The notes: generated by a model not told the origin, from the sequence alone. Positions 43,030 to 54,302 are shown, counted from the first letter of the stretch. The stretch is DNA of 64,000 nucleotides from Leuconostoc mesenteroides subsp. mesenteroides (GCA_009676745.1 CP046062.1:1535501-1599500), one strand, 5' to 3'. Numbers and translations: made by a program.

Positions 43030-43767
43030 TTAATTTAGTTCACGCAATACGCTAACCGCCGACATTACATAGAGTGGCGCGGTTTCAGCTCTCAATATTC
43101 GAGGACCCAATCCAGCTAACTTAAAATTCCGCATTCTCAATTCCGTAATTTCATTGTCTGTTAGACCGCCTTCAGGGCCGAATACACAAGCAATTTTTTC
43201 TCCAGCGGGAACAGCAGAAATAGCCGCCACCAGCGCTGCGCTTTCTCCATCACGAGCTGATTCTTCCCAAGCAACAAGTCCGGTGTTTTTTGGCATTTTG
43301 ATAGTATCTTGCCACGTAGCAAAAATAATTTCTGGAATAACCAACCGATGTGCCTGCTCTGCTGCAGCTTGCGCTATTTTATTAAATCTTTTAACTTTCT
43401 TTTCTTGTTGCTTTTGCCAATCAGCAACTGTACGCTGCATCGAAGTAAAAACGATTGTTTTGACACCGAGCTCTGTTGCTTTTTGGATAAACCAATCAGA
43501 ACGATCATTCTTTAGAGGAGACACAATGAGTGTTACGTCAATCGGTAACTCAACATTTGAGTAATATCGATCAATCACTTGAATATCGATTACCTCGGAA
43601 TCAATTAAAATAACTTCTCCAAGGCAAATTTCCAAGTTATTACTAACAAATTCAGCTTTGGAACCCACTCGAGCTCGTAAAACTTTACCAAAGTGCTTAA
43701 AAATATCATTATTAGCTGTCAAGCGAATCGTATCGCTAATTGGTTCATTTAGAAAATAGCGTTGCAT
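43030..43767 (-). CDS. rsmE: 16S rRNA (uracil-1498-N3) methyltransferase
   Basis: A 245-residue SPOUT-class methyltransferase. A small N-terminal PUA-like domain (QRYFLNEPI…HFGKVLRARVG) precedes the knotted domain with PLKNDRSDWFIQKATELGV, RSVADWQKQ-like region and CVFGPEGGLTDNEI and LGPRILRAETAPLYV. It methylates uracil 1498 of 16S rRNA. Its start overlaps the prmA stop at one base, a common rsmE-prmA pair. Confidence 0.93.
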   Translation of the reverse strand: MQRYFLNEPISDTIRLTANNDIFKHFGKVLRARVGSKAEFVSNNLEICLGEVILIDSEVIDIQVIDRYYSNVELPIDVTLIVSPLKNDRSDWFIQKATELGVKTIVFTSMQRTVADWQKQQEKKVKRFNKIAQAAAEQAHRLVIPEIIFATWQDTIKMPKNTGLVAWEESARDGESAALVAAISAVPAGEKIACVFGPEGGLTDNEITELRMRNFKLAGLGPRILRAETAPLYVMSAVSVLRELN

Positions 43768-44657
43768 TATTTAGAATCCTTTTTTGCAATGAATGCATGC
43801 CAATCACCCATTGTTGTATGTTGAAAAATTTTATATCCTACTTGCTGTAACTGTTGTTCAATTAATCCTGAAATGTCATCATAGATTCCTGAAACCAAGA
43901 AGTAGCCACCTTGATTAAGTTTTGACCACGTCTGTGGAATAAGGCGTTCGATAACGTCAGCCAGAATATTAGCAACAATCAAGTCTACAGGTTTATCAAT
44001 AGTAATTGACTCCAGTAAATCACTAGCTATCACTGTAACATCATTGGCCACTGGGTTTAATGCTAAATTTTCTTTAGCAACGTTCACTGCCATCTCATCA
44101 ATATCTGTTGCTAAAATGTCTGCTACACCTAATTGTTTTGCAGCGACAGATAGTACTCCTGAACCCGTACCGACGTCTATCATACTTTCTCCACCCCGAA
44201 CGACAGTTTCTAGCGCTTGAATCATTAATCTTGTTGTCTCGTGAACACCAGTTCCAAAAGCTAGCTTAGGATCCATAATAATTGGATATTCATTCTTTTG
44301 GGCTGCAACAAAGTTTTCCCATGAGGGTACAACAGTAATGTGTCTTGTTATGCGAGTCGCGTGGTAATATTGTTTCCAATTGTTTTCCCAATCTGATTGG
44401 GAGACACCATTTAATGTAACAGTTGCAGGCGATGCATCAACCCCAAGCGTCATTAAATTTTTTAACTTTTCTTTTATCTGACTAACAATGCGAGGTAAAG
44501 ATGCGTCATCTTCAAAGTAAGCTGTCACTGTCACTGGTGAAATATCATCAATAATTTGCACGCCTTCTGCACCGCTTGACATCAATATATCAGCAACTAG
44601 CTCAATGCCATAATTGTTCGTCGCAACAGTGATTGCTTGCCATTTATTATTCATCAT
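43767..44657 (-). CDS. prmA: Ribosomal protein L11 methyltransferase
   Basis: A 296-residue SAM-dependent enzyme. N-terminal ferredoxin-like substrate domain, then the Rossmann domain with the SAM motif MIDVGTGSGVLSVAAKQLG, ATDIDEMAVNVAKEN and the active-site region VDLIVANILADV. It trimethylates L11 lysines. Two adjacent ATGs occur at the start; the first is used here and the second is equally possible. It overlaps the upstream oxidoreductase gene by 11 bases. Confidence 0.93.
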   Translation of the reverse strand: MMNNKWQAITVATNNYGIELVADILMSSGAEGVQIIDDISPVTVTAYFEDDASLPRIVSQIKEKLKNLMTLGVDASPATVTLNGVSQSDWENNWKQYYHATRITRHITVVPSWENFVAAQKNEYPIIMDPKLAFGTGVHETTRLMIQALETVVRGGESMIDVGTGSGVLSVAAKQLGVADILATDIDEMAVNVAKENLALNPVANDVTVIASDLLESITIDKPVDLIVANILADVIERLIPQTWSKLNQGGYFLVSGIYDDISGLIEQQLQQVGYKIFQHTTMGDWHAFIAKKDSK

Positions 44658-45714
44658 ACTTCACCACCACTTTGCCAATCATTCGTCCAGCTTCCACTTC
44701 TTTAGTAGCAGCACGGATATTTTCTACGGATAGTCCGTGATATGTTTTGGAAAGTGTCGTCTTGATTTTATTCTCATCAAGCAAATGTGCTACCAGATTC
44801 AATGCGTCCCCTTGAGACTGCATGTTAACACCATAGTTCCCCTTAGCAAACATGAAGACCCAGCTAAACTGTGCACCAATGTTTTTCAAAGGTCCCATAT
44901 CAATTGGATTTGTCGTTTCAACAATTGATGCAATTCGTCCAAATGGCTTAATAACGTATGTTGCAAGTGGCCAGTAATAATCTGTATCTTGCAAAATTGC
45001 AATATTATCAACTTTCTCGTGCTGAATCTTTCTCAATTGCTCGTTCAAATCTTGATGATAATCTAGGATATAATCAGCACCAAGCGACTTAACCCAAGTA
45101 ACAGATTCTGTGCGAGATGCTGTAGTAATGACTGTCATCCCGATATACTTTGCTAATTGAATTAATACAGATCCCACACCGCCAGCCCCATTCACAATTA
45201 AAATCGTGTGCCCTAAAGCACTATTTTCCTCAAAGTCGTAGCACAAGGCATCATGTAAGATTTCGTAAGCTGTAATTGATGTTAATGGCATAGCCGCAAT
45301 TTCTTCATCATTTAATGAAGCGGGGGCGTGACCGACTAATGCTTCATGAACAACTTGAAGTTCTGCGTTGGAGCCCGCCTTCAATTGTGATCCAGCATAG
45401 TAAACTTTGTCACCAGCACTAAAATGTTGAACATCTTGGCCAACGTCTACAACTACACCAACTGCATCAAAACCTACGATACGAAAAACACCATCATGAT
45501 CATAATTGGCTCTCATTTTTGTATCCACTGGATTAACAGAACTAGCCAAAACTTTAACTAATAATTCATCTTTATCTGGTTGTGGACGAGGGATAAACTT
45601 TTCCACAAAAGCTTCTGGTTGATCAATTAACAACGATTTTTCAAATCCAATGGCTCGTATTTTATGACTTTGACCAAATGGCCAAATATTTTTTATTTTA
45701 TCTAATAAATTCAT
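44647..45714 (-). CDS. Zinc-independent medium-chain dehydrogenase/reductase (quinone oxidoreductase type)
   Basis: A 355-residue MDR protein. GroES-like N-terminal domain with SSVNPVDTKMR and VGFDAVGVVVDVG, and a nucleotide domain with NGAGGVGSVLIQLAKY and TASRTESVTWVKSLGADYILDYH. The zinc-binding Cys/His set of alcohol dehydrogenases is absent. It resembles the 'zinc-binding alcohol dehydrogenase family' quinone/enone reductases common in lactobacilli. Substrate unknown. ATGA overlap with the upstream membrane-protein gene suggests coupled translation. Confidence 0.85.
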   Translation of the reverse strand: MNLLDKIKNIWPFGQSHKIRAIGFEKSLLIDQPEAFVEKFIPRPQPDKDELLVKVLASSVNPVDTKMRANYDHDGVFRIVGFDAVGVVVDVGQDVQHFSAGDKVYYAGSQLKAGSNAELQVVHEALVGHAPASLNDEEIAAMPLTSITAYEILHDALCYDFEENSALGHTILIVNGAGGVGSVLIQLAKYIGMTVITTASRTESVTWVKSLGADYILDYHQDLNEQLRKIQHEKVDNIAILQDTDYYWPLATYVIKPFGRIASIVETTNPIDMGPLKNIGAQFSWVFMFAKGNYGVNMQSQGDALNLVAHLLDENKIKTTLSKTYHGLSVENIRAATKEVEAGRMIGKVVVKYDE

Positions 45715-46511
45715 TCTGATAACCCACTATTTAAAATATTATTCAGCGTTTGTTTCGATACTTGGTAAATTGGTTTAAAATTCTCATGAGTATACAACAT
45801 TGTTATTGTCATATTCCTCGTCGCTGACGTTGGCATGTCATCTTTCAAAACACTCTGCCAGTGTTCAGCAATCATAGCATACTCAACTAAGCGCAACTGC
45901 TCTGAGGATAATTTGCTTGCCTCATTAGATTTTTTTTGTAATTCTTTTTCAACATAACTTTGAACTTTTTTCTGACCGGCAGGTAAATCGATAGGTGTTA
46001 CTTGATATTGAATCTTCGCATTATGGTATTGATCATACTTTATTTTTGTGATTTTATAGCTACGATCACGTTGTAAGGTCTTTACATATTGTTGCGATAA
46101 ATCATTTATGACTTGTTTCTTTTGATAATGATGACCATCAAAAGTAACTGAATTTGCTACTTTAGCGCTGCTCTTAAATGCTTTACCAATACTAGTCGCA
46201 ATTTCTGCTTGCCACGCTTTATTTGTTAAATGTACAACTTGTTTGGTACGTTTGTCATCAGAATGACCTGTCAGGCCAAATTGTAACGCAACTGCTGCAT
46301 CTTTTTGAAGGGTTTTCACGCGTGTTTCTTGGGAAATACCATCAAAATTAAAGACAACTCTGGCAACTGTCATACTAACCACTAATAGCATAAATATTAC
46401 TGAACAGACTGTTAGTATTATAGCTTTACGATGTGTTGGCTTTGACTGTTGAGATAAATTTCGTGCTAATCTAGAGCGCTTTGTGTTAGTTTCCTCGGGC
46501 ATATTGGGCAT
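45711..46511 (-). CDS. Hypothetical membrane-anchored protein
   Basis: About 266 residues with one N-terminal membrane segment (about residues 30-50) after a basic cytoplasmic tail, and an outside domain rich in Lys/Gln (landmarks [37 protein letters not shown], ending ILNSGLSE). Not recognised. The start is uncertain: the ATG at 46511 follows GGAGG by 3 bases, the ATG at 46502 by 12; both lie inside the end of lepA. It is translated in a chain with the oxidoreductase, prmA and rsmE. Confidence 0.6.
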   Translation of the reverse strand: MPNMPEETNTKRSRLARNLSQQSKPTHRKAIILTVCSVIFMLLVVSMTVARVVFNFDGISQETRVKTLQKDAAVALQFGLTGHSDDKRTKQVVHLTNKAWQAEIATSIGKAFKSSAKVANSVTFDGHHYQKKQVINDLSQQYVKTLQRDRSYKITKIKYDQYHNAKIQYQVTPIDLPAGQKKVQSYVEKELQKKSNEASKLSSEQLRLVEYAMIAEHWQSVLKDDMPTSATRNMTITMLYTHENFKPIYQVSKQTLNNILNSGLSE

Positions 46512-48339
46512 CGTCCTCCGTTTTAAGCACCGCCATGAAAGCTTCTTGCGGTACTTCGACTGAACCAACCGACTTCATACGTGCCTTACCCCTTTTCTGC
46601 TTGTCGAGTAACTTTGCACGACGATCTGGATCACCTGTATGAATTTTAGCCGTAACATCTTTGCGGTAAGCCTTAATGTTTGTACGAGCTAGTATTTTAG
46701 CACCAATAGCTGCTTGAACTGGGATTTCAAAGTTTTGACGTGGAATAATCTCTTTCAGTTTAGAAGTAATAATCCGTCCTCGTTCTACAGCAAAGTCACG
46801 ATGAACAATGAAACTCAAGGCATCAACTTTCTCGCTATTTAACAGAATATCTATTTTGACCAAGTCGGACTGTCTGTAGGACGATAACTCGTAATCAAGT
46901 GAAGCGTAACCGCGCGTACTAGATTTTAGTTTATCAAAGAAATTGAAAATAATTTCTGACAACGGTATATAATACTTGACATTAACTCGTGTATCATCCA
47001 AATATTCCATTGTGTCAAATTCACCACGTTTACGTTGCGCAAGTTCCATAACAGCACCAACGTAATCATTAGGCACCATAATTTGGGCATGAACATAAGG
47101 CTCTTCAATGGATTTCACTTTAGGTGTATCTGGCATTTCTGATGGATTTTCAATTTCTATAATTTCTTCATCATTAGTTATCACGCGATAAGTAACAGAA
47201 GGAGCAGTCGTCACCAGGTCTAAATCAAATTCGCGTTCTAGTCGCTCTTGAATGACATCCATGTGGAGCAAACCTAAGAAGCCAACGCGATACCCAAATC
47301 CCAATGCTTGCGAGGTTTCTGGTTCAAAGGTTAACGCAGCATCATTGAGTTGTAGTTTTTCCAAAGCTTCTCGTAAATCCGTGTACTTAGCATTGTCTGA
47401 AGGATATAGACCAGAATAAACCATAGGGGTCATTGGATGATATCCAGACAATGGTTCACTGGCAGGATTATTTACTAGGGTGATAGTATCCCCAGAATGT
47501 GTCGTATGAATGTCCTTAATAGCTGCTGTTAAGTAACCAACATCCCCTGCCATCAAGTAATCGCGTTTCTGGGCATTTGGAGACATTACACCGACTTCGG
47601 TAACCTCGTATTCGGCGCCTGTATTCATCATACGAACCTTGTCACCAGGTTTTACAATGCCTTCTCGTACACGCATATTAACAACAACACCACGATAAGC
47701 ATCGTAAGCTGAATCAAAAATCAAGGCACGTAGTGGTGCATCAATATCACCGTGTGGTGCAGGTAAATCAGTCACAATTTTCTCAAGTAGTTCTGGAATA
47801 CCGATACCTTGTTTAGCTGACGCTAACACTGCCTCTGAAGCATCAATACCAATTACATCCTCAATTTCCGTACGAACCTTTTCAGCATCCGCCGCTGGTA
47901 AATCAATTTTGTTAATGACAGGTAAAATTTCCAAGTCATTATCTAGGGCCAAATAAACGTTAGCTAACGTTTGGGCTTCAACGCCTTGAGAAGCATCAAC
48001 AACAAGTATAGCTCCTTCAGCAGCGGCCAACGCCCGTGACACTTCATAGGAGAAGTCAACGTGCCCTGGTGTATCAATCAGATGGAAAATATAGGTTTCA
48101 CCATCTTTAGCGTCGTAATGAACTTCGACGGCATTCAGTTTAATCGTAATTCCACGTTCGCGTTCTAAATCCATTGTATCTAGTAACTGATTCTGCATGT
48201 CGCGTTCAGCGACAGTATGTGTCTGTTCTAGGATACGATCAGCAATAGTTGATTTCCCGTGGTCAATGTGTGCAACAATTGAAAAATTACGTATATGTTT
48301 TTGTCGTTCTTTAAGTTCATTCAAATTTAATTCTGTCAT
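46486..48339 (-). CDS. lepA: Elongation factor 4
   Basis: A 617-residue translational GTPase. G1 AHIDHGKST, switch region RERGITIK, G3 DTPGHVDF, G4 NKIDLP, then domains II-V and the LepA-specific C-terminal domain ending near [13 protein letters not shown]. It acts on stalled or mistranslocated ribosomes. Full length, no anomaly. The last codons overlap the next gene. Confidence 0.96.
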   Translation of the reverse strand: MTELNLNELKERQKHIRNFSIVAHIDHGKSTIADRILEQTHTVAERDMQNQLLDTMDLERERGITIKLNAVEVHYDAKDGETYIFHLIDTPGHVDFSYEVSRALAAAEGAILVVDASQGVEAQTLANVYLALDNDLEILPVINKIDLPAADAEKVRTEIEDVIGIDASEAVLASAKQGIGIPELLEKIVTDLPAPHGDIDAPLRALIFDSAYDAYRGVVVNMRVREGIVKPGDKVRMMNTGAEYEVTEVGVMSPNAQKRDYLMAGDVGYLTAAIKDIHTTHSGDTITLVNNPASEPLSGYHPMTPMVYSGLYPSDNAKYTDLREALEKLQLNDAALTFEPETSQALGFGYRVGFLGLLHMDVIQERLEREFDLDLVTTAPSVTYRVITNDEEIIEIENPSEMPDTPKVKSIEEPYVHAQIMVPNDYVGAVMELAQRKRGEFDTMEYLDDTRVNVKYYIPLSEIIFNFFDKLKSSTRGYASLDYELSSYRQSDLVKIDILLNSEKVDALSFIVHRDFAVERGRIITSKLKEIIPRQNFEIPVQAAIGAKILARTNIKAYRKDVTAKIHTGDPDRRAKLLDKQKRGKARMKSVGSVEVPQEAFMAVLKTEDDAQYARGN

Positions 48340-48433
48340 AATTTGGCATTTTTTCTTTCAGTTTTCTATCTACTTAATTCTACCATAAAGCCTTGCCTTA
48401 CTTTTCGAAAAAGACGCCGTTATGATAACAAAA

Positions 48434-48463
48434 TAAAAAAGCTAGGCTATTGCCAGCTTTTAA
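48434..48463 (-). terminator. Terminator of the Gfo/Idh/MocA gene
   Basis: On the minus strand AAAAGCTGGC and GCCTAGCTTTT pair with one bulged base around AATA, followed by TTTTTTATTTT-like sequence. It lies directly after the stop at 48467. Confidence 0.8.
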
Positions 48464-48466
48464 CTT

Positions 48467-49519
48467 TTATGAAAATTTAACGACGTGCGGTCCTTTTTCT
48501 TTCAACCCTGCAGACAGTATCTTCATCACAGTAATCATCGATTCATCGGAAACCAGTTTTGGTGTTCCTTTGACCAATGTGTTATAAACAGAATCATAGA
48601 CTCTACCATAATCACCCTGAATAGTAGGTATATATTTATCAATGCGATCACCACTCTGGTTGTAATATACTAAGTGTCCGTAGTTTTGTGGTGTATCAAC
48701 GCCAAATCGTGCGTCTCCAGGCATAACACCAGTTTTAAGATCGTTTTCCTGTTCATCAACTTCATACTTGATAAATGTACCTTGTGTACCACGCAATTGC
48801 CATTTTGGATATTGAATTGTTGCTAATTCTGTAGTCTGAATAGTTGCTTTAAAAGCTTGTGGATAAAAAAGATTAATCTCAATTTGATCGTCTACAGGAC
48901 TGTTCAATAATCGAGTGGAACGTATATCGTAAGTTGCAGAATTGGGTGCACCAAAGAGGCTCACAATTTGATCTGCCAAGTGAACCCCATGCCCAAATAG
49001 TGATCCGTCAATTTTACTACCAGTCAATTGCCCGTCATTTGGCCGATAATGGTCCATATGAACCTCAAGATCAACTAAACGACCAAGATACCCATTCTGA
49101 ATGACTCGTTGGACTGTTAAAAAGTCACTATCAAATCGCCTACTTTGAAACGGCATTAAAAATAACTTTTTATCATAAGCAATATTGACCAAATCACGAG
49201 CTTCAATATCATTAGCAGCCATTGGCTTGTCAACCATAACATTTTTTCCAGCCAGTAATAATTGCTTCGTCAGCTTATAATGACTAGCTGAGGGCGTTAC
49301 AACAACCACTAAGTCGATGGCTTCATCTTCAATAATATCATTAATATCTGTTGAAAATATAGTACCAGTAGCTTCTAACTCAGATTGATCTGACGGCCTT
49401 CTACCAAGTGTAGGTGTTACTATACGGCTCACGTGAAATTTATCTTGCCGTAACTTCAAGTAAGGTAAATGGTATCGATTGGTGCTTTTTCCAAAACCAA
49501 CGTAAGCAATATTCAACAT
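48467..49519 (-). CDS. Gfo/Idh/MocA family oxidoreductase
   Basis: A 350-residue NAD(P)-dependent oxidoreductase. N-terminal Rossmann domain (NIAYVGFGKSTNRYHLPYL, DLVVVVTPSASHYKLTKQLL, MVDKPMAAND with the conserved EKP-like Lys) and a C-terminal beta domain with DHYRPNDGQLTGSKIDGSLFGHGVHLADQ (read in parts; His is the likely catalytic residue). The family acts on sugars, inositols or related polyols; the substrate is unknown. Single gene with its own terminator. Confidence 0.88.
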   Translation of the reverse strand: MLNIAYVGFGKSTNRYHLPYLKLRQDKFHVSRIVTPTLGRRPSDQSELEATGTIFSTDINDIIEDEAIDLVVVVTPSASHYKLTKQLLLAGKNVMVDKPMAANDIEARDLVNIAYDKKLFLMPFQSRRFDSDFLTVQRVIQNGYLGRLVDLEVHMDHYRPNDGQLTGSKIDGSLFGHGVHLADQIVSLFGAPNSATYDIRSTRLLNSPVDDQIEINLFYPQAFKATIQTTELATIQYPKWQLRGTQGTFIKYEVDEQENDLKTGVMPGDARFGVDTPQNYGHLVYYNQSGDRIDKYIPTIQGDYGRVYDSVYNTLVKGTPKLVSDESMITVMKILSAGLKEKGPHVVKFS

Positions 49520-49562
49520 AATGACCTCCTACTTTCTAGTGACAAACTGTTATTCAATGATT

Positions 49563-51620
49563 CTACTTAATGACAATCTGTTCTAAATCACCCAATTCAC
49601 TAATAAAGCGATGAATAACATTCAGTTGTGCATAACGATTATTTTTAACATCTGTATCCTCAGCGTTAACCATTGTAGCTTCAAAATAAGTTGAAATAGG
49701 AGATTGTAACCCAGCCAACGCTGTATACACTTTGTCAGCACCATTTTTTACTAAATGGCTCAAGTTCAGTGCATATGTCGCCTGATACAATTCCTTTTCA
49801 GCATCATTTTCAAATAGAGATGGATTTACGCTATCATTGGTTAATTGCTTCACCGCCAAACGATCAACACGTGTCAATGATTCAATCACATCGCGAAAAT
49901 CATTATCTTTACTATGAGCAGCGAGTACATCAATACGATTGATGAGGTAGACCACGTCAGTATTTCCTGAGCGACTAACTCCTGCAGATACCAAATCTTG
50001 GCGAACACCATCATCTAATGTCAACTTACGCACGCGATCTAAGATAAACTCCAGTACAGCTGTGATATCAGCCGCAGCAACTTCTCCCTGTGACTGAGTA
50101 AACTTAGTTAATAGTGGTTTCAAAGCAACGTGCCAATTTTTTCCCTGTAATGTTCTTACGATACCTGTTGCTGCACGACGTAGTCCGTAAGGGTCATTTG
50201 AACCACTTGGTATCAAGTCAGCTGCAAAGAAAGTTACAATAGCGTCTAGTTTATCAGCGATTGCCAGTACAGCCCCTATGTCAGACTTAGCAATTTTCCC
50301 TGTTGCTGAAGTCGGCATGTAGTGCTCTTTAATCGCTTCAGCAACTGCGGGATTCTCGCCAAATAGTTTGGCGTAGTGTTCACCCATAATACCCTGCAAT
50401 TCGTCAAATTCACCGACCATACCGGTCATTAAGTCGAATTTATAGATTTCTGCTGCACGGCTCACGTTGGATAATTGTTGTTCATCAAAGCCTAGTGATT
50501 GTGCTATTGTCTGGGCCAAAACGCCAGTTCGTTGCATATGTTCATAAACACTACCAATTTTTTCATGGAAAACCAATTTTTTAACCTTTTCCATGTAGTC
50601 ATCAATCGTTTTAGTTTGGTCTTCTTTGTAAAAGAATTCTGCGTCTTCAAGACGAGCAACCAAAACCTTTTCATTACCAGCAATAACATTATCCAAATGC
50701 TCTCGATTACCATTACGCACTGACAAGAAGTGTGGCAACAGTTTCCCATCATGATTGGTAACAAAGAAGAAACGTTGATGTTCACGCATTGATGTAATTA
50801 ATACTTCATCAGGAATTTCCAAATATTTTTTATCAAAAGTACCAGCAAATGCCGTTGGCCATTCGACAATATTATTAACTTCTTCTAGCAAATCTTGTGC
50901 CGCATCAGTGTCTAATTCTAATGACCAATTATTTTGTTTAGCAATTGACGTCAATTGCGAACGAATTGTATTTTTTCGTGCCTCAGCATCAACTATAACA
51001 CTGGCTGATTCAAGTGTACTTACATAATCATCAGCAGAAGAAATTTCAACATGTTCATTTGACAAAAAACGGTGTCCTCTTGTAACACGGCCAGTCTGAA
51101 CATCTAATACATGAAAATCTACTACTTCATCACCAAACAAAGCGACAAGCCAACGAATTGGTCGCACATACAAGAAAGCATTATTTGCCCACTTCATGTA
51201 CGTTGAGAACTTCATCTCTGAAACTACCTCGGCACCAATTTTGACCAAAATATCCTTAGCAGGAACACCTTCAATATGCTTAGTTAACCACACATAACCA
51301 TCTCTTGTTTCAAAGTCATCTGGTGTTGCACCTTGACCGCGTGCAAATCCCATTGCTGCTTTAGTCCACTCGCCATTGGCATCTTTTGCTCTTTCAATTG
51401 ACGGACCACGCTTTTCTTCACTTAAACTTTCTGATTTTTCCGCTACATCAGTTAATTCAACAGCCAACCGGCGTGGCGTTGAATAAGGCTTGATATCACC
51501 GACAGTCAAGCGATGCTCAGCTAAAAATTTTTTTGTTCTTTCAATTAATTGATTTTCTGAACTTGTGACCAAATGTGCTGGCACTTCTTCAAGACCAATT
51601 TCTAATAAAAATGTTGACAT
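49563..51620 (-). CDS. glyS: Glycyl-tRNA synthetase beta subunit
   Basis: A 685-residue subunit of the bacterial alpha2beta2 glycyl-tRNA synthetase. Landmarks: LLEIGLEEVPAH start, the HD-like helical core (SVRNGNREHLDNVIAGNEKVL, KLVFHEKIGSVY) and PSGSNDPYGLRRAATGIVR. Normal length. It follows glyQ by 38 bases and is under the same T-box. Confidence 0.95.
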   Translation of the reverse strand: MSTFLLEIGLEEVPAHLVTSSENQLIERTKKFLAEHRLTVGDIKPYSTPRRLAVELTDVAEKSESLSEEKRGPSIERAKDANGEWTKAAMGFARGQGATPDDFETRDGYVWLTKHIEGVPAKDILVKIGAEVVSEMKFSTYMKWANNAFLYVRPIRWLVALFGDEVVDFHVLDVQTGRVTRGHRFLSNEHVEISSADDYVSTLESASVIVDAEARKNTIRSQLTSIAKQNNWSLELDTDAAQDLLEEVNNIVEWPTAFAGTFDKKYLEIPDEVLITSMREHQRFFFVTNHDGKLLPHFLSVRNGNREHLDNVIAGNEKVLVARLEDAEFFYKEDQTKTIDDYMEKVKKLVFHEKIGSVYEHMQRTGVLAQTIAQSLGFDEQQLSNVSRAAEIYKFDLMTGMVGEFDELQGIMGEHYAKLFGENPAVAEAIKEHYMPTSATGKIAKSDIGAVLAIADKLDAIVTFFAADLIPSGSNDPYGLRRAATGIVRTLQGKNWHVALKPLLTKFTQSQGEVAAADITAVLEFILDRVRKLTLDDGVRQDLVSAGVSRSGNTDVVYLINRIDVLAAHSKDNDFRDVIESLTRVDRLAVKQLTNDSVNPSLFENDAEKELYQATYALNLSHLVKNGADKVYTALAGLQSPISTYFEATMVNAEDTDVKNNRYAQLNVIHRFISELGDLEQIVIK

Positions 51621-51657
51621 AAATTATTCTCCAATATTGATTTTATTGCTGTTACAA

Positions 51658-52599
51658 TCAGGCATTTTCTTTGGTATATTTACCATTTTTACCAAGATAC
51701 TTATCACGTAATGTCTGATCCTTTAGCAAAGGAAAACCAAGCTTAGCACGTTCTTCAATAAATACTTTCGATACTTTACGAGCCATTGTTCGAATACGGT
51801 GTAAATAGCCTGCACGTTCTGTGACAGAAACTGTACCACGTGCATCTAAGAGATTAAATGTATGTGATGATTTTAAAATATAATCATAAGCCGGATGTAC
51901 CAAGCCCAGATCTAATAAACGAGTCGCTTCCGCTTCAAATTCTTCAAAGTGACGCAACAGCATATCTTGGTTTGATTCTTCAAAAGCGTACTTTGAATGT
52001 TCATATTCTGGTTCTTTGAAAATATCGCCGTATAACACGCCATTACCCCATTCAAGATCATAAACCGTCGGTACATCTTGAATGTATGAGGCCAATCGTT
52101 CTAGACCATAAGTCACTTCTGCTGTCACAGAATCTACTTCAATCCCACCAACTTGTTGGAAATAAGTAAACTGTGTCACTTCCATACCATCTAGCCAGAC
52201 TTCCCAACCAATTCCTGCAGCCCCCATAGAGGGATTTTCCCAGTTATCTTCAACGAAACGTATATCATGTTCTAGTGCTTTAATACCCAAAGCTTCTAAA
52301 GATCCTAGGTAAAGCTCTTGAATATTTTCAGGAGAAGGCTTCATCACTACTTGAAACTGATGATGTTGAAATAAACGATTTGGATTATCACCATAGCGGC
52401 CATCAGCTGGACGACGAGAAGGTTGAACATAAGCCGCATTCCAAGGTTCAGGACCATTCGCACGTAAAAAGGTATATGGCGACTGTGTTCCTGCCCCAAC
52501 TTCATTGTCATATGCTTGCATTAAGTTTGCACCTTGTTTAGCCCAATATTGCTGAAGGGTCAAGATGATATCTTGTAATGATAGTTTCTCATTTGTCAT
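51658..52599 (-). CDS. glyQ: Glycyl-tRNA synthetase alpha subunit
   Basis: A 313-residue class II catalytic subunit. Landmarks: [79 protein letters not shown] (read in parts) and [11 protein letters not shown]. It charges tRNA-Gly with the beta subunit. The Gly T-box lies directly upstream. Confidence 0.96.
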   Translation of the reverse strand: MTNEKLSLQDIILTLQQYWAKQGANLMQAYDNEVGAGTQSPYTFLRANGPEPWNAAYVQPSRRPADGRYGDNPNRLFQHHQFQVVMKPSPENIQELYLGSLEALGIKALEHDIRFVEDNWENPSMGAAGIGWEVWLDGMEVTQFTYFQQVGGIEVDSVTAEVTYGLERLASYIQDVPTVYDLEWGNGVLYGDIFKEPEYEHSKYAFEESNQDMLLRHFEEFEAEATRLLDLGLVHPAYDYILKSSHTFNLLDARGTVSVTERAGYLHRIRTMARKVSKVFIEERAKLGFPLLKDQTLRDKYLGKNGKYTKENA

Positions 52600-52669
52600 A
52601 ATTTTTCTTCCTTAACATTTATCAACAACTCAATACAGAGAATGTCGATGTTTGATTATATTTACCGGC

Positions 52670-52830
52670 ATCAAAAAACCACGTGTAAGTTCATCCGATG
52701 CCAAAATAGTTGACATCAGGACGCTTACGCGCGGTTCCACCTGACTTCCGAGTTATAAAACTCGACACTCGATTGTTTGTCCGTTCCACCAACGCCACTT
52801 GGCTTCATCACGTACAAAACTCATTAATGA
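52670..52830 (-). promoter_or_regulatory. Glycine T-box riboswitch of glyQS
   Basis: On the minus strand the T-box core TGGAACCGCG lies at 52730-52739. It is followed by a terminator stem (CCGCGCGTAAG with CTTACACGTGG, one mismatch) and TTTTTT before glyQ. A candidate GGC (Gly) specifier lies near 52793-52803. This is a short stem I, as is usual for glyQS leaders. Confidence 0.88.
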
Positions 52831-52831
52831 T

Positions 52832-52860
52832 ATTATGCACTCTCTATGACCAATCGTCAA
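52832..52860 (-). promoter_or_regulatory. Promoter of the glyQS T-box leader
   Basis: On the minus strand TTGACG (52855-52860), 17-base spacer, CATAAT (52832-52837). Confidence 0.7.
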
Positions 52861-52921
52861 GTAAAAATTTCTACATAAACTTAGTCATCGATGGTCCAAA
52901 ATTAAATAAAAATGGTTAAAA

Positions 52922-52949
52922 AATAAAAAGACTTGGATAGATCCAAGTC
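52922..52949 (-). terminator. Terminator of the frr transcript
   Basis: On the minus strand GACTTGGATC/GATCCAAGTC-type hairpin followed by TTTTTATTTTTT, 28 bases after the frr stop. Confidence 0.88.
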
Positions 52950-52976
52950 AAACATGCTCACAATATCTTACAAAGA

Positions 52977-53522
52977 TTAAATTGTTAACAATTCTTTTTC
53001 TTTTTCAGCTGCTATTTCATCAATTGCTTTGATATTTTCATCAGTCAACTTTTGTGTCTGATCTTCTGCCTTACGGGCATCATCTTCAGGCATCTCTTTG
53101 TCTTTTTTAATGTCATCCATAATATCACGACGAACATTACGAACTGAAACCTTCGCTTTCTCAGCTTCAGCCTTCACTTCTTTAGCAAGTTCTTTACGAC
53201 GTTCTTCTGTCATTTGTGGAATCGCCAAGCGCACAATATTACCGTCAGAAGCGGGATTCAAACCAAGATCAGACACGTTAATTGCATGTATAATGGCTTC
53301 CAAGGCACTTTTATCAAACGGTGTAATTAACAGTATGCGTGCTTCCGGAACTGAAATTGAAGCTACTTGGTTCAATGGTGTCATTGCCCCATAATATTCA
53401 ACTTCAACACGATTCAAAATATTAGGATTCGCGCGTCCTGTACGGATGTTAGCTAATTCACGTTGAAGTGCCTCTTGTGCCCCTTTCATACGTTCTTTGG
53501 CATTAGTTAAATCAAAAGTCAT
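52977..53522 (-). CDS. frr: Ribosome recycling factor
   Basis: A 181-residue factor that splits post-termination ribosomes with EF-G. Landmarks: ELANIRTGRANPNILNRVEVEYYG, TPLNQVASISVPEAR, NPASDGNIVRLAIPQMTEERRKEL (read in parts) and a C-terminal helical hairpin. Its ATG shares a base with the pyrH stop, the usual pyrH-frr pair. Confidence 0.96.
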   Translation of the reverse strand: MTFDLTNAKERMKGAQEALQRELANIRTGRANPNILNRVEVEYYGAMTPLNQVASISVPEARILLITPFDKSALEAIIHAINVSDLGLNPASDGNIVRLAIPQMTEERRKELAKEVKAEAEKAKVSVRNVRRDIMDDIKKDKEMPEDDARKAEDQTQKLTDENIKAIDEIAAEKEKELLTI

Positions 53523-54247
53523 TATTTTTCTCCTGTTACTGTTGTTCCGATTGCTTCACCAAGCACAACTCGTTTCAAGTTACCTGGTGTGTTAAGGTTA
53601 AACACCACCAACGGCATATTATTATCCATAGATAGCGAACTTGCTGTCGAATCCATTACCTTCAGACCTTTTTGCAAAATATCAAGGTGAGTCAATTCAG
53701 TAAACTTTATTGCATTCGCATTTTTATTTGGATCTGAGTCATAAATACCATCGACGCCATTTTTTCCCATCAAGATGGCGTCAGCATTAATTTCATTTGC
53801 ACGCAAAGCTGCCGTTGTGTCTGTAGAGAAATACGGAGAACCTGTACCCGCCGCAAAAATAACAATTCGTCCCTTTTCGAGATGGCGAATCGCACGACCG
53901 CGTATGTAAGGTTCAGCAATCTGCTGCATTGTAATAGCAGTTTGCACACGTGTTTGGACTCCAGCGCGTTCTAATGAATCTTGCAAAACTAGCGCATTCA
54001 TTGTTGTACCAAGCATACCAGTATAATCAGCACGAGACCGCTCCATACCAATTTTTGATGCCGGCTCTCCACGCCACAAGTTTCCACCGCCAACAACAAT
54101 GGCAATCTGAGTACCTAGGTCATGAACATCTTTTAGCTCTTCAGCAATTGCAGAAACAGTCTCAAGATCAATACCCTGCCCCTTATCTCCTGCCAATGCT
54201 TCACCAGAGAGCTTCATCAAAACGCGTTTGTACTTAATATCAGTCAT
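53522..54247 (-). CDS. pyrH: UMP kinase
   Basis: A 241-residue amino-acid-kinase-fold enzyme that makes UDP from UMP. Landmarks: [64 protein letters not shown] and [13 protein letters not shown]. Between tsf and frr in the conserved order rpsB-tsf-pyrH-frr; a terminator separates it from tsf here. Confidence 0.96.
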   Translation of the reverse strand: MTDIKYKRVLMKLSGEALAGDKGQGIDLETVSAIAEELKDVHDLGTQIAIVVGGGNLWRGEPASKIGMERSRADYTGMLGTTMNALVLQDSLERAGVQTRVQTAITMQQIAEPYIRGRAIRHLEKGRIVIFAAGTGSPYFSTDTTAALRANEINADAILMGKNGVDGIYDSDPNKNANAIKFTELTHLDILQKGLKVMDSTASSLSMDNNMPLVVFNLNTPGNLKRVVLGEAIGTTVTGEK

Positions 54248-54302
54248 GTTTAACCTCTTTTATTTGCTTATACAAGTATATCAAAAAATTTCAAAAATTT
54301 CC